A DNA stretch of 50,394 nt from an uncultured Bacteroidaceae bacterium. GTDB taxonomy: Bacteria; Bacteroidota; Bacteroidia; Bacteroidales; Bacteroidaceae. The number at the start of each line of letters is the position of its first letter. Within the stretch, counting starts at the first letter, position 1. The translations under genes and the position numbers were made by a program. The notes under the pieces are model-generated. The model was not told the DNA's origin. It made no database searches and worked only from the letters and a program-made list of their open reading frames with translations. Location of the stretch: NCBI GenBank assembly GCA_905234125.1, contig CAJOGQ010000009.1:1-50394 (forward strand). Reading direction: 5' to 3'. Of this stretch, positions 35,101 to 42,987 are shown piece by piece.

Positions 35101-35711
35101 CTTACGGTTCAAGTGCTGAGTATCAGTTCTATCAGGCTGTCAAGAATCTGCCTGTAGGTGTGTACACAGTTTACCTCGGCTCTCGTACTGCTCAGAAGAA
35201 CCAGCCAATTGGCGAAACTGATGAGTATGGTGTGTTCAACGCTCAGAACGAGGATGGTATTTGGGATAAGTACATCTACGCTCAGGTAGGCAATGCTATT
35301 AAGCAGATGTCTCCATTCGCTGTAGGTGGCAACAATGGTGTAGGTTTCGCTACAATTGTGAAGGACGTGACAGTGAAGGAAGGCGAGCAGCTGACTCTCG
35401 GTGCTACTGAGCACTACCTTTCTGGCAAGGCTTCTGGTCACAACTGGAACTTCGACCTGAACCAGTATGAGCCAGCAGACTTCTGGGACACCAACACTTA
35501 TGTTCGCGATGCTAAGCTCTTCTTCGTTGCTCCTCTTGAGGGTTACGACTATGCTAAGGCTGCTGCTGATCTGGAAACTGCCATCGAGAACATCGCAGTT
35601 ACTCCTGTCAAGGCTGTCAAGAAGGGTATCTTCAACGTGGCTGGTCAGAAGGTTGACGCAAGCTACAAGGGCATCGTTATCATCGACGGTGTGAAGAAGC
35701 TGCGCAGATAA
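32160..35711 (+). CDS. Large secreted multidomain protein, probable glycan binder
   Basis: 1183-residue secreted protein, signal peptide MKKINLMIAVGLLFSASMQA. Domains seen: a jelly-roll like CBM4/9 type (about 22-235, 'IASLGFENGD', 'HSGEYSMLMENSDNYVG', 'YRVSFWVKADG'); a mixed region; an Ig-like domain (365-470, 'VVGSVPENESFELDPNTLKN'); a second jelly-roll-like domain (475-680, 'DGVPPGWNTYNEAGYHLYGF'); a helical segment (685-850); and a third beta domain (905-1140, 'NLPVGVYTVYLGSRTA'). It ends with a tail, 'KGIFNVAGQKVDASYKGIVI' plus basic residues, of the kind read as a sorting signal for type IX secretion. No catalytic motif is recognised. It lies directly before the hybrid regulator, separated by a terminator, so it may be a surface binder or adhesin; this is inference. 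Confidence 0.78.
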   Translation: MKKINLMIAVGLLFSASMQAQTTIASLGFENGDTKYTTPYAYTPGGTYGNWVNKQDADRWTEPSNKVVHSGEYSMLMENSDNYVGNSWDRGFMVGNLKLTPNTSYRVSFWVKADGTYYDAESGNELPTRIKSSMSIGREYCDMAICIANGTRYEYNFTGFDGEWRHISYLTYFIDKDTQDEYCYNYTGLEDPDGNVVWPRGAAFPDDYFMIINCYNPGEYVLDDIKIEAGVTFNEAAFSENGIRLDFGYATNIADLAKASENEILSLPSSCVSATINGKAVPAAYVEGQKDGYLYVFFADDVELKEEDDIKVSFTPAADCPIIYTSPKRPSADVESEMKVLAFSNETAYYNSSIDALPAVYGAPRVVGSVPENESFELDPNTLKNIAVTYDKELNLDHASATLYLNGVTRDYTANMTLSDDKKTINVALPTKLADNEYTMILSGVENIYGVEATEPTNIIFAIGKDKDDTQSEVVYASDFDNDMTDGVPPGWNTYNEAGYHLYGFNDEERTSQYNYGWGGNPGGGGTRLYAGFSGDFNKAMYWGSRGTPEGYAEYGSLVKDYLNPDGTLSDDTPDDIRETALWLEARKYNISFLMAAWKGEPTFTFTLEDLDGNVYAKFEDYLAAPNVNGVNGATVTGSVKCEADFTVDHEGYYVLRFTAAPAQWQEYLLANVKLITMPSKASYWKSELAKKVEEVEPTLDEAANSDYDGATKTALKEDIAKAKAGGFTSGTQISSLIAELDELNTKMKARIANIDSYSEAVLEAQMAIEELDEKYLGSALVAEAQTIINTYKDVDSKSLSDEELAEVAPALTSAMNKVKNAKSAIDYLTYGVQMAAETAAMFGADPTAGYNATSDDRALADNYNTLATIALYKKIANGEDLSDYMTLLYDLNKIDDNAEEGDENYDEEGHPLVAKGIEFTGFIQNPNFYTMGTTETPDFTGWIYEPITVTDGEGNTTTGSARMTATASADNPVNIASLNAYGSSAEYQFYQAVKNLPVGVYTVYLGSRTAQKNQPIGETDEYGVFNAQNEDGIWDKYIYAQVGNAIKQMSPFAVGGNNGVGFATIVKDVTVKEGEQLTLGATEHYLSGKASGHNWNFDLNQYEPADFWDTNTYVRDAKLFFVAPLEGYDYAKAAADLETAIENIAVTPVKAVKKGIFNVAGQKVDASYKGIVIIDGVKKLRR

Positions 35712-35787
35712 GCATTTCTGAACAGAACCTTTTCATCTGAAAAAGAGAAATTTCCTCTTTTTAAGTACACAATATGGTTAGTAAAGC

Positions 35788-35817
35788 GGGGCAATCGTGA
35801 GATTGTCCCATTTTTTT
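35788..35817 (+). terminator. Intrinsic terminator with GTGA tetraloop
   Basis: Nine-bp stem GGGGCAATC / GATTGTCCC, loop GTGA, followed by ATTTTTTT. Shows that GTGA-capped hairpins with T tracts are a terminator style of this genome. Confidence 0.88.
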
Positions 35818-35848
35818 GTGTTTTTTTTGCATTTTTTCCCGATTTTCT

Positions 35849-35878
35849 TTTGTTTGTAATCCTTTTTCACTACCTTTG
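35849..35878 (+). promoter_or_regulatory. Promoter of the hybrid regulator gene
   Basis: TTTG (35849-35852), 18 bp, TACCTTTG (35871-35878) followed by CACTCC, 54 bp before the start. Confidence 0.7.
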
Positions 35879-35932
35879 CACTCCAAACACAAAAATTGTG
35901 TACTAACAATCGCTAACTAATATACTACCAAA

Positions 35933-38900
35933 ATGAAACGCCTTTGGGGATTCATCTTACTAACAGTGATTATGGGCATGTCAGCACTATATGCCCAGAA
36001 TGTTCTTTTTTACGGCTCAAAGCAGGGCTTGTCCAATTCCCGTATCCGCAATATCACGGAGGACAGCAGACACAATATCTGGTTGACCACCCAGAACGGA
36101 CTGAACCGTTATGATGGGGTCAAGTGGAATGTGTATCGTCATGAAATAGGCAATCCCCAGTCGTTGCTTTGGGATGAGACCACTTATGTGTTTCAGTATG
36201 AAGAGAACAAGATGTTGGTGGGCACAGGTGCTGGTGTGCAGATGTATGACTATGCCACCGACAAGTTCACAGACATCCCCTTCATCCGATTGGTTGGCGA
36301 TACAGTCAGGGCACGAACCATCAGCATCAATCGCATTCAGGACATGTCTGTGATGGCCTGTTTTGCAGGTTATGGCTGTGGTGAACTCTTCAAGGACAAG
36401 GATGGGAACTATAGCCTCCGTCAGACCATGCGCTATGACATGGATGGGGTGAGTCCTGTACGTTTCTATGAAGATAAGCACAAGAACCTCTGGATTGTGA
36501 ACGGACGTGATTCCCTCTTCAGACAAATCAAGCAGAATGAGGGTCGCAAATATGAAAACATGCATGTGGTGAGGACACTTTGTGAGAGCACCTCGGGCAC
36601 CTTGTATGCTTGCACCTACACGGAAGGAGTGTTTGTGTATGACCCAGAGAAAGACCAATTCAATCTGATATTGACTCCTGACGACTTGGGAGGCCCAGTG
36701 ATGAATATCAGGCCTTGGACAGACGGACGCATCTTTGTCAGCATTGATGGTGGTGGCATGCGCATCTATGAAGAGAAGACAGGTGCTCTTGTGAAGAACG
36801 CTATCATGGTGAAGGAGTTCGATTTCCTCACCAGCAATGTGGCTGACGCCATGAGCGACTCGTTTGGCAATGTGTGGGTGGGTGTCTATATGAAGGGCAT
36901 GTTGATGAAGCCTATCAACCAGTCGGCTTTTGAATATGTGGGACAGAACTCTATCGCTAAATGTACGATTGGACGCAATTCCATCTTCTCCATCGCTTCG
37001 TCAGTCAATTCCTCCATCTATAAGAATGGTATATGGGTGGCTGCCGACAATGACGGCTTGTATCTGATTTCTGAGGATGGTACGGCTTCGAGGCATTGGA
37101 CAAAATCCACCAATCCTGAGATGCCCCATGCCTTCACCGCTGTCTATGATACAGGTAATTCAGACGTGTTGTTGGGTACCTTCTACGATGGCTTCTGGCA
37201 GTTGAAGGGAGACCGTTTCTCTTGTTTGAGCAAAGAAATCACCCGCGTGTTTGATATTCGTCCGGCTGCAAAGGAGAATTGCTACTGGATTGCTTGTATT
37301 GGCGATGGTTTCTTCTACTACGACCATTCGACAGGAAAATCGATTCAATATACCCCTCATTATGATGACGAGGGTGGTACCGACATCATCGGCAATCCTT
37401 ACGTCTATTCTGTCCATCTCGTCAAGGACAAGCTCTTCATTGGCACAGCCGATGGTCTGACGGTGGCCTATCCTGACGCAGAGGGCATCATCAAGCGTAA
37501 GAGCACCAAGATGTTGGGACACAGCACCGTCCGTTACTTCTATTCGGCAGGAGGCAACACCGTGTGGGTGGCCACCAACGAAGGGTTGATCAAGTTAGAT
37601 GCCGAGACCCTCGAAATGCAGACCTATACAGCCAAGGATGGACTTCCCTCCAACAGCATCACCTCCATCATCTCCGATGGACACGGCAATCTGTGGATAG
37701 GCACGGACTATGGTCTGTCGAGAATGAACCTGAAGGATGGAACCTTCGCCAACTTCTTCTCTGAGGATGGTCTTCAGGAGAATGAGTTCAGCCGTGGAGC
37801 TGTGGCGTCACAAGGTGGCAAGCTCTATTTCGGTGGAGTGGGGGGGATCAGCTACTTCGACGTGAAGTCCATGCAGTCTTGGCAGAGCGAGGGACGTAAT
37901 TTCCGCCTGCGTTTGGTCGATGTGCTGGTAGGAGGAAAGGTCGTGCATGTGGGTGACATGTCTGGCAGTTACGAGATGCTGACAGGACTGATTGACGATT
38001 GTGAACGGGTGGACTTGTGTCATTCCGACAACCACTTCACGCTGGAGCTGGGTGTCCTGGGCATGAGCAATCAGCACGTCACTTATGAGTATAGCATCAA
38101 CAATGGTAAGTGGTTGGATCAGGGCGGCAACAATTCCCGCATCATCTTTGACAACTTGGAGCCCGGCAATTACACCATCAAGTTCCGTGCCACCGTGTCG
38201 GGTGTTGTGACTGACGAGCGCACCCTCTTGGCTGTGGTGCATCCAGCATGGTACGCCTCCATCTGGGCGAAACTGGTCTATTTCCTCCTCTTCGCGGCAG
38301 TTTGTTGGCTGATTTATGAGTATGTGAAACGTCAGGTTCGTCTGCGTCGCATCATGGCTCGCAATCGTCAGCAACGCGAACTCAACGAAGCTCGCGTCCA
38401 GTTCTTCATGAACATCAGCCATGAGATTCGCACTCCCATGACCCTCATCTTAGCACCGCTGGAACGACTCATCGGCTCCGACAAAGACCCGTGGCGTCAG
38501 CGCAACTACGGACTCATCAAGCAGAACTCGAAGCGCATCCTCCGACTCATCAATCAGATGATGGACGTGAGGAAGATAGAGCAGGGCAAGTTCTTGCTCG
38601 ACTACCGTCGGGTGGAACTGGTGGATTTCCTCCAGAACATTTACGACGTCTTCGTCACCAATGCCCAAAACCGGGGCATCACCTATACCTTCGAGCACGA
38701 TGTGGATCAACTGAAAGTGTTTGTTGACCCAGACAACATGGACAAGATCGTGATGAACCTCCTTTCCAATGCCTTCAAGTTCACGCCCGATGGCGGAAAC
38801 ATCAAGCTCTGTCTGAAATCAGGGGAAGGAGACTTCACGCTGAGTGTGATTGACTCAGGCGTGGGCATCAAACGCGAGGACAGGGACAAAGTTTTCGACC

Positions 38901-39976
38901 GCTTCTACTCCGCACAGCATCAGAACGGCTACATCGGTACAGGCATCGGACTCAACCTGACCTCCCTGCTCGTGAAGTTGCACAAGGGCACCATCCGTGT
39001 GGAGGACAATCCTGCAGGAAAGGGCACCGTTTTCGTGGTGCAGATGCCCGTGGGCGACGAATCCCTGCGCCGACCCAGTCTCCAGCCCGAAAACGTTTCG
39101 AACATCATTGATGGTCTTGGCTCCATCGACAAGGAAACTGAGGAATTGCTGACCATCGACAAGCCTACCGACACCCATCGCCGGAACGCTGTGCTGGTGG
39201 AGGATGATGAAGCCATCCGTCAGTATGTGCACAGCGAACTTTCCAAAGACCTCGTCATGCAGCTTTGTGGCAACGGACAGGAGGCCTGGGACTATATCGT
39301 CTCACATCCTGGCAAGGTCGATGTGGTCATCAGCGACATCATGATGCCCGTGATGGACGGCATGACCCTCTGCCAGAAACTCAAGTCCAACTTCAACACC
39401 AACCACATCCCCATCGTGCTCATCACGGCCTTGGGAAGCGACGCCGACCGCATAGCAGGCATCACCAACGGAGCCGACGCATACGTCTCCAAACCTTTCA
39501 ACATTGATGTCCTTCGCATGACCGTGCTCCAGCTCATGAAGTCACGTCAGCTTCTGCAGGGCAAGTTCCAGGCAGAGAAACAACAGGAGGAGCACATTGA
39601 CAAGGTGGAAATTGAATCGCCCGACGAGCACCTGATGAAGCGTGTGATGAAGGTCATCAACGAGAATTTGGACAACCCCGAACTCTCCGTCGAGATCATC
39701 GCCGACAAGGTGGGCATCAGCCGTGTCCATTTCTACCGCAAGATGAAAGATCTCACCGGCCAGGCTCCACGCGACTTCGTCAAGTATGTGCGTCTGAAAG
39801 AAGCCTCACGCATGCTTGCCGAGAAGAAGATAGACATCACAGGTGTCAGTGTCGCCACAGGCTTCAAGTCCCTCTCCGCCTTCTCCACCAACTTCAAGTC
39901 CCTCTATGGCGTCACGCCCACCGAATGGGTGCGACAGAATGTGGAGCAGGAAATGACCGAACAAAGTGAAAGTTAG
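35933..39976 (+). CDS. Hybrid two-component system sensor/regulator (HTCS)
   Basis: One-protein two-component system of 1347 residues that senses an oligosaccharide in the periplasm and activates glycan-use genes. Signal peptide (to about 21), a two-part beta-propeller of Reg_prop repeats ('GLSNSRIRNITEDSRHNIWL', 'GLPSNSITSIISDGHGNLWI'), a Y_Y_Y domain (about 700-770), one transmembrane helix (about 778-795), HisKA with His830 in 'NISHEIRTPM', HATPase ('LLSNAFKFTPDGG', 'DSGVGIKREDRDKVFDRFY', 'GTGIGLNL'), receiver with Asp1135 in 'VVISDIMMPVMDGM', and an AraC-type DNA-binding domain (about 1240-1340, 'LSVEIIADKVGISRVHFYRK'). All key residues are present. By location among xylan enzymes it is the likely xylan-responsive activator, as XynR-type proteins are in related species; the ligand is inference. 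Confidence 0.95.
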   Translation: MKRLWGFILLTVIMGMSALYAQNVLFYGSKQGLSNSRIRNITEDSRHNIWLTTQNGLNRYDGVKWNVYRHEIGNPQSLLWDETTYVFQYEENKMLVGTGAGVQMYDYATDKFTDIPFIRLVGDTVRARTISINRIQDMSVMACFAGYGCGELFKDKDGNYSLRQTMRYDMDGVSPVRFYEDKHKNLWIVNGRDSLFRQIKQNEGRKYENMHVVRTLCESTSGTLYACTYTEGVFVYDPEKDQFNLILTPDDLGGPVMNIRPWTDGRIFVSIDGGGMRIYEEKTGALVKNAIMVKEFDFLTSNVADAMSDSFGNVWVGVYMKGMLMKPINQSAFEYVGQNSIAKCTIGRNSIFSIASSVNSSIYKNGIWVAADNDGLYLISEDGTASRHWTKSTNPEMPHAFTAVYDTGNSDVLLGTFYDGFWQLKGDRFSCLSKEITRVFDIRPAAKENCYWIACIGDGFFYYDHSTGKSIQYTPHYDDEGGTDIIGNPYVYSVHLVKDKLFIGTADGLTVAYPDAEGIIKRKSTKMLGHSTVRYFYSAGGNTVWVATNEGLIKLDAETLEMQTYTAKDGLPSNSITSIISDGHGNLWIGTDYGLSRMNLKDGTFANFFSEDGLQENEFSRGAVASQGGKLYFGGVGGISYFDVKSMQSWQSEGRNFRLRLVDVLVGGKVVHVGDMSGSYEMLTGLIDDCERVDLCHSDNHFTLELGVLGMSNQHVTYEYSINNGKWLDQGGNNSRIIFDNLEPGNYTIKFRATVSGVVTDERTLLAVVHPAWYASIWAKLVYFLLFAAVCWLIYEYVKRQVRLRRIMARNRQQRELNEARVQFFMNISHEIRTPMTLILAPLERLIGSDKDPWRQRNYGLIKQNSKRILRLINQMMDVRKIEQGKFLLDYRRVELVDFLQNIYDVFVTNAQNRGITYTFEHDVDQLKVFVDPDNMDKIVMNLLSNAFKFTPDGGNIKLCLKSGEGDFTLSVIDSGVGIKREDRDKVFDRFYSAQHQNGYIGTGIGLNLTSLLVKLHKGTIRVEDNPAGKGTVFVVQMPVGDESLRRPSLQPENVSNIIDGLGSIDKETEELLTIDKPTDTHRRNAVLVEDDEAIRQYVHSELSKDLVMQLCGNGQEAWDYIVSHPGKVDVVISDIMMPVMDGMTLCQKLKSNFNTNHIPIVLITALGSDADRIAGITNGADAYVSKPFNIDVLRMTVLQLMKSRQLLQGKFQAEKQQEEHIDKVEIESPDEHLMKRVMKVINENLDNPELSVEIIADKVGISRVHFYRKMKDLTGQAPRDFVKYVRLKEASRMLAEKKIDITGVSVATGFKSLSAFSTNFKSLYGVTPTEWVRQNVEQEMTEQSES

Positions 39977-39990
39977 TAATAGGCATCAAC

Positions 39991-40081
39991 AAAAAAGCTA
40001 TCCTTCTCACGAAGAATAGCTTTCTCGACTAATTAACTAACTAACTAATTATTAACCTATTTATGCTTTACTAACTTTTTC
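39991..40081 (-). ncRNA. Putative leftward small RNA B (about 91 nt)
   Basis: Leftward unit between the hybrid regulator stop and a minus-strand -7 box TAACTTTG (40087-40094). It ends in a 10-bp hairpin (39997-40020) with GTGA loop and six T (39991-39996); the T tract exists only on the minus strand. Promoter block and hairpin match putative small RNA A (25246-25473), with a compensatory T-A to A-T change in the stem. No open frame is seen. It is convergent to the regulator mRNA end, so antisense effects on that mRNA are possible. Confidence 0.5.
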
Positions 40082-40086
40082 TGGTG

Positions 40087-40094
40087 CAAAGTTA
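40087..40094 (-). promoter_or_regulatory. -7 box of putative small RNA B
   Basis: TAACTTTG on the minus strand followed by CACCAG, in a block conserved with 25472-25491. Confidence 0.5.
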
Positions 40095-40355
40095 CGGACT
40101 TTTCACGACATAGACTTTCTCTTTTGTTTCATTTGCTTTAACATTCTGAACACGAACCCATTTTTTCAAATATGTATCATAATTGAAAATAAATGTAACA
40201 AAAAAACGAAGCCTCGCAATAAATTTCAGAAGAATTAGGGAAATAAGATCATTCGTTCCGCCGGAACTTGTTCTTAAAAACATGCCCTTTCCGCGCAAAC
40301 GCCCGTAAAAAGACAAAAGATAAAAAAGATGTTTTTACAACAAGAGCGTGACGAA

Positions 40356-40469
40356 TTACTCGTCATTCTCTTTGTTGTTCTCTTGGTTTTTCCTTTTCAA
40401 CTTCTGGACGTAGGAGACCAAGCCGAAGATGGAGCCGGCTAAGAGGAATGTTTGGGCGATGTACCTCCT
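40356..40469 (-). pseudogene. Possible 3' remnant of a small membrane protein gene
   Basis: An open stretch on the minus strand preceded by an in-frame TAA and without ATG reads 'YIAQTFLLAGSIFGLVSYVQ' and then a Lys/Asn/Glu-rich end before TAA. One hydrophobic helix with a charged tail looks protein-like, and AGGAGG precedes it, but no start codon follows at proper distance. Either a decayed gene or chance. Confidence 0.3.
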
Positions 40470-40513
40470 TTAGTGTGATGGATGGAGAAAGCGGAAGGGG
40501 GCATGAGTTGACA

Positions 40514-40583
40514 TTCGCAAAATGAATGAAGGGAATGGATGGGGTGTACACTCCTTTCCATTCCCTTCAACTCAACTTGCGAA
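40514..40583. other. Extended palindrome (cruciform-like)
   Basis: Perfect 12-bp arms GAAGGGAATGGA (40528-40539) and TCCATTCCCTTC (40557-40568), flanked by outer arms TTCGCAA (40514-40520) and TTGCGAA (40577-40583), and with a further palindrome GGGGTGTACACTCC in the loop. It lies 72 bp beyond the stop of the leftward helical-repeat gene and may end its transcript, though it has no clear T tract. Confidence 0.6.
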
Positions 40584-40654
40584 CTTTTAGCTTATATAAT
40601 TCGCAGCGAACTTAGAGCTCGACGTAGTCAAAGTTCAGTGATTTTCATTTGACA

Positions 40655-42835
40655 TCAGAAGGTGATGATGACTTTCTTGCCATCTTTCACATATATACCC
40701 ATCATGGTGGGCTTACCTGCGAGTCGGTGTCCATTCATGTCATACCACCCCTTTGCTTTAATGGTATCGTTGACAGGAGTGGCATTGATGTCTGTATAAG
40801 CCTCCAGATCTGCATAGGTCTTCTCGGCATCAGTCAACACGTTGTAGTTCGTTACGAGTTCCTTCTGCGTGTCAGTCAGGGCATCGTATGCTTCGCGTGC
40901 TGCATCGATGAGGGCTTTGCAGTCGTCGGTGTAGGCCACCTCTCCGATGTCAGCAATCTTGGCAATGACAGCATTGGCCGCAGCCTGATTGGCAGCTTGC
41001 TCAGCAGCAGCCTGGTCAGCGGCGGTTTTCAGATCTGCGTAGGTTGCCTCGGCATCGGTCAGCACGTTATAGTTTGTTACGAGCTCTTTCTGCGTGTCAG
41101 TCAGTGCATCGTATGCTGCACGTGAAGCATCGATAAGCGCTTTGCTCTCGTCGGTATAGGTCACCTCTCCGATGTCTGCAATTTTAGCGATGACGGCATC
41201 TGCGGCAGCCTGATTAGCAGCGGCTTGTTCGGCGGCAGCTTGCTCAGCAGCGGCTTGCTCAGCAGCAGCCTGGTCAGCAGCTGCTTTCAGTGCAGCGTAG
41301 GTTGCCTCGGCATCGGTCAACACTTCATCGTTGGTTACGAGTTCCTTCTGCGTGTCAGTCAGGGCATCGTATGCTTCGCGTGCAGCATCGATAAGCGCTT
41401 TGCACTCGTCGGTGTAGGCCACCTCTCCAATGTCAGCAATCTTGGCGATGACAGCATTGGCAGCAGCCTGATTGGCAGCGGCTTGTTCTGCGGCAGCTTG
41501 CTCAGCGGCGGCTTGCTCTGCAGCAGCCTGGTCAGCAGCGGCTTTCAGATCTGCGTAGGTTGCCTCGGCATCTGTCAGCATGTTGTAGTTCGTTACAAGT
41601 TCCTTCTGTGTGTCAGTCAGTGCATCGTATGCTTCGCGTGCTGCATCGATGAGGGCTTTGCAGTCGTCGGTGTAGGCCACCTTTCCGATGTCAGCAATCT
41701 TGGCAATGACAGCATTGGCCGCAGCCTGATTGGCAGCTTGCTCAGCAGCAGCCTGGTCAGCAGCAGCTTTCAGATCTGCATAGGTCTTCTCTGCATCTGT
41801 CAGCACGTTGTAGTTCGTTACGAGCTCTTTCTGCGTGTCAGTCAAGGCATCGTATGCTTCACGTGCTGCATCAATGAGCGCTTTGCTTTCGTCGGTGTAG
41901 GCCACCTCTCCGATGTCAGCAATCTTAGCGATGACAGCATCTGCGGCAGCCTGATCTGCTGCAGCTTGGGTGGCACCAGTGCTAATGGTGAGCGTAGTCA
42001 CGTCGTCGGACACCTCGTAAAATTTGCTGATGTCAGTCTCACTGAGTTTGATGTCCTTTAATATGATGGGGTACTCACCATCGGCCATGTTCTTGATGTT
42101 CACTTTGACGGTGGCTATCTCGCCAGATGTGCCGGTGAAGGTCTCGTCATACTGCGAGCCGCAGAGGAAACGGATGGCATCGTCGGCCTGCTCAGCTACG
42201 GTCAGCGTGTGCTCGTCATCTTCTGGCAGACGGGCTGCATTCAGCGATGCCGCAACCTTGCCCTTTGATGTCTTCACGGCGGTCATGCCGTCTGGAAGGT
42301 ACATGTCAAACTGAAAGCCGCGAATATCTGCCGTGTTGTTCATGCAGATGGAGAGTTCTATCTCAGTGACAATGGCAGGAGCCACATAGATGATGTTGTT
42401 GTAGTCTGTCACATCGGTGTCTTCAGTGGCAGAACTGACGGTGAGCTTTGTCACGACCTCGGACACCTCGTAGAACTTGCTGATGTCAGTCTCGCTGAGC
42501 TTGACGGCTTTCAGTGTGATGGGGTACTTGCCGTTGGACAGCCCCTTGATGTTGACCTTGATGGTGGCTATCTTGCCCGACGTGCCGGTGAAAGTCTCGT
42601 CATACTGCGAACCGCAGAGGAAGCGGAGGGCGCCGTCAGCCTGCTCGGCCACAGTCAGCGTGTGTTCGTCATCTTTGGACAGACGGGCTGCATTCAGCGA
42701 TGCCACAATCTTTCCTTTCGACGTCTTCACGGCGGTCATGCCGTCTGGAAGGTACATGTCAAACTGAAAGCCGCGAATATCTGCCGTGTTGTTCATGCAG
42801 ATGGAGAGTTCTATCTCAGTGGGCAGAAGCCACAT
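40655..42835 (-). CDS. Cohesin-like and helical-repeat surface protein (main open frame; 5' end frameshifted)
   Basis: The open frame codes for 726 residues, but its first codons (MWLLP) are an artefact of a frameshift: the signal peptide is coded in another frame just upstream (42816-42929). Content: two nearly identical 151-residue units with 'ADIRGFQFDMYLPDGMTAVK' and 'GTSGKIATIKVNIKGLSNGK', a beta-sandwich pattern like cohesin or related carbohydrate-binding domains; then five helical repeats of 75-86 residues with 'YTDESKALIDAAREAYDALT' and 'DTQKELVTNYNVLTDAE', joined by Ala/Glu/Gln-rich linkers; then a tail 'KGWYDMNGHRLAGKPTMMGI' plus a basic strand, like the sorting tails of other secreted proteins. 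The dockerin-like protein gene lies 58 bp upstream. Function unknown; a scaffold or adhesin is plausible. Confidence 0.75.
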   Translation of the reverse strand: MWLLPTEIELSICMNNTADIRGFQFDMYLPDGMTAVKTSKGKIVASLNAARLSKDDEHTLTVAEQADGALRFLCGSQYDETFTGTSGKIATIKVNIKGLSNGKYPITLKAVKLSETDISKFYEVSEVVTKLTVSSATEDTDVTDYNNIIYVAPAIVTEIELSICMNNTADIRGFQFDMYLPDGMTAVKTSKGKVAASLNAARLPEDDEHTLTVAEQADDAIRFLCGSQYDETFTGTSGEIATVKVNIKNMADGEYPIILKDIKLSETDISKFYEVSDDVTTLTISTGATQAAADQAAADAVIAKIADIGEVAYTDESKALIDAAREAYDALTDTQKELVTNYNVLTDAEKTYADLKAAADQAAAEQAANQAAANAVIAKIADIGKVAYTDDCKALIDAAREAYDALTDTQKELVTNYNMLTDAEATYADLKAAADQAAAEQAAAEQAAAEQAAANQAAANAVIAKIADIGEVAYTDECKALIDAAREAYDALTDTQKELVTNDEVLTDAEATYAALKAAADQAAAEQAAAEQAAAEQAAANQAAADAVIAKIADIGEVTYTDESKALIDASRAAYDALTDTQKELVTNYNVLTDAEATYADLKTAADQAAAEQAANQAAANAVIAKIADIGEVAYTDDCKALIDAAREAYDALTDTQKELVTNYNVLTDAEKTYADLEAYTDINATPVNDTIKAKGWYDMNGHRLAGKPTMMGIYVKDGKKVIITF
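40797..41970. repeat. Five tandem coding repeats (226-258 bp)
   Basis: Anchor positions 40815, 41041, 41297, 41555 and 41787 give periods of 226, 256, 258 and 232 bp. The length difference lies in the number of 15-bp units coding Ala-Ala-Ala-Glu-Gln in the linkers. Confidence 0.9.
41985..42820. repeat. Two-copy coding duplication, 453-bp period
   Basis: Two adjacent cohesin-like units are almost identical in DNA over long stretches; for example the CTATCTCAGT anchor is at 42358 and 42811, 453 bp apart. A recent in-frame duplication. Confidence 0.85.
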
Positions 42836-42929
42836 ATATGATGTTGTCGTAGGCTGTCACATCGGTGTCTGCTTTCACAGTAATCTGTGCCAGACAGAGC
42901 ATCGCAAACAGGGATAATATCTTTTTCAT
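42816..42929 (-). pseudogene. Frameshifted 5' end (signal peptide) of the cohesin-like gene
   Basis: From ATG at 42929 it reads MKKILSLFAMLCLAQITVKA, then 'DTDVTAYDNIIYVASA', and hits TGA after one more codon. The second repeat copy has 'DTDVTDYNNIIYVAPA' followed by six bases ATTGTC before ACTGAG; here only one C stands there. A 5-bp loss near 42821 therefore breaks the frame and separates the signal peptide from the rest. Confidence 0.85.
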
Positions 42930-42987
42930 TTTCGTTTGGGTTTGAAATGATTGAGCCTTAACTATTCATGACAAATATGTGAAAGAG

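Noticed and set aside
40095..40355. Short open frames in the AT-rich gap
   Set aside because: No ribosome site, no conserved pattern; composition looks intergenic.
40797..41970. Regularly spaced repeats considered as a CRISPR array
   Set aside because: Units are 226-258 bp, code in frame for helical repeats, and there are no short spacers or cas genes.
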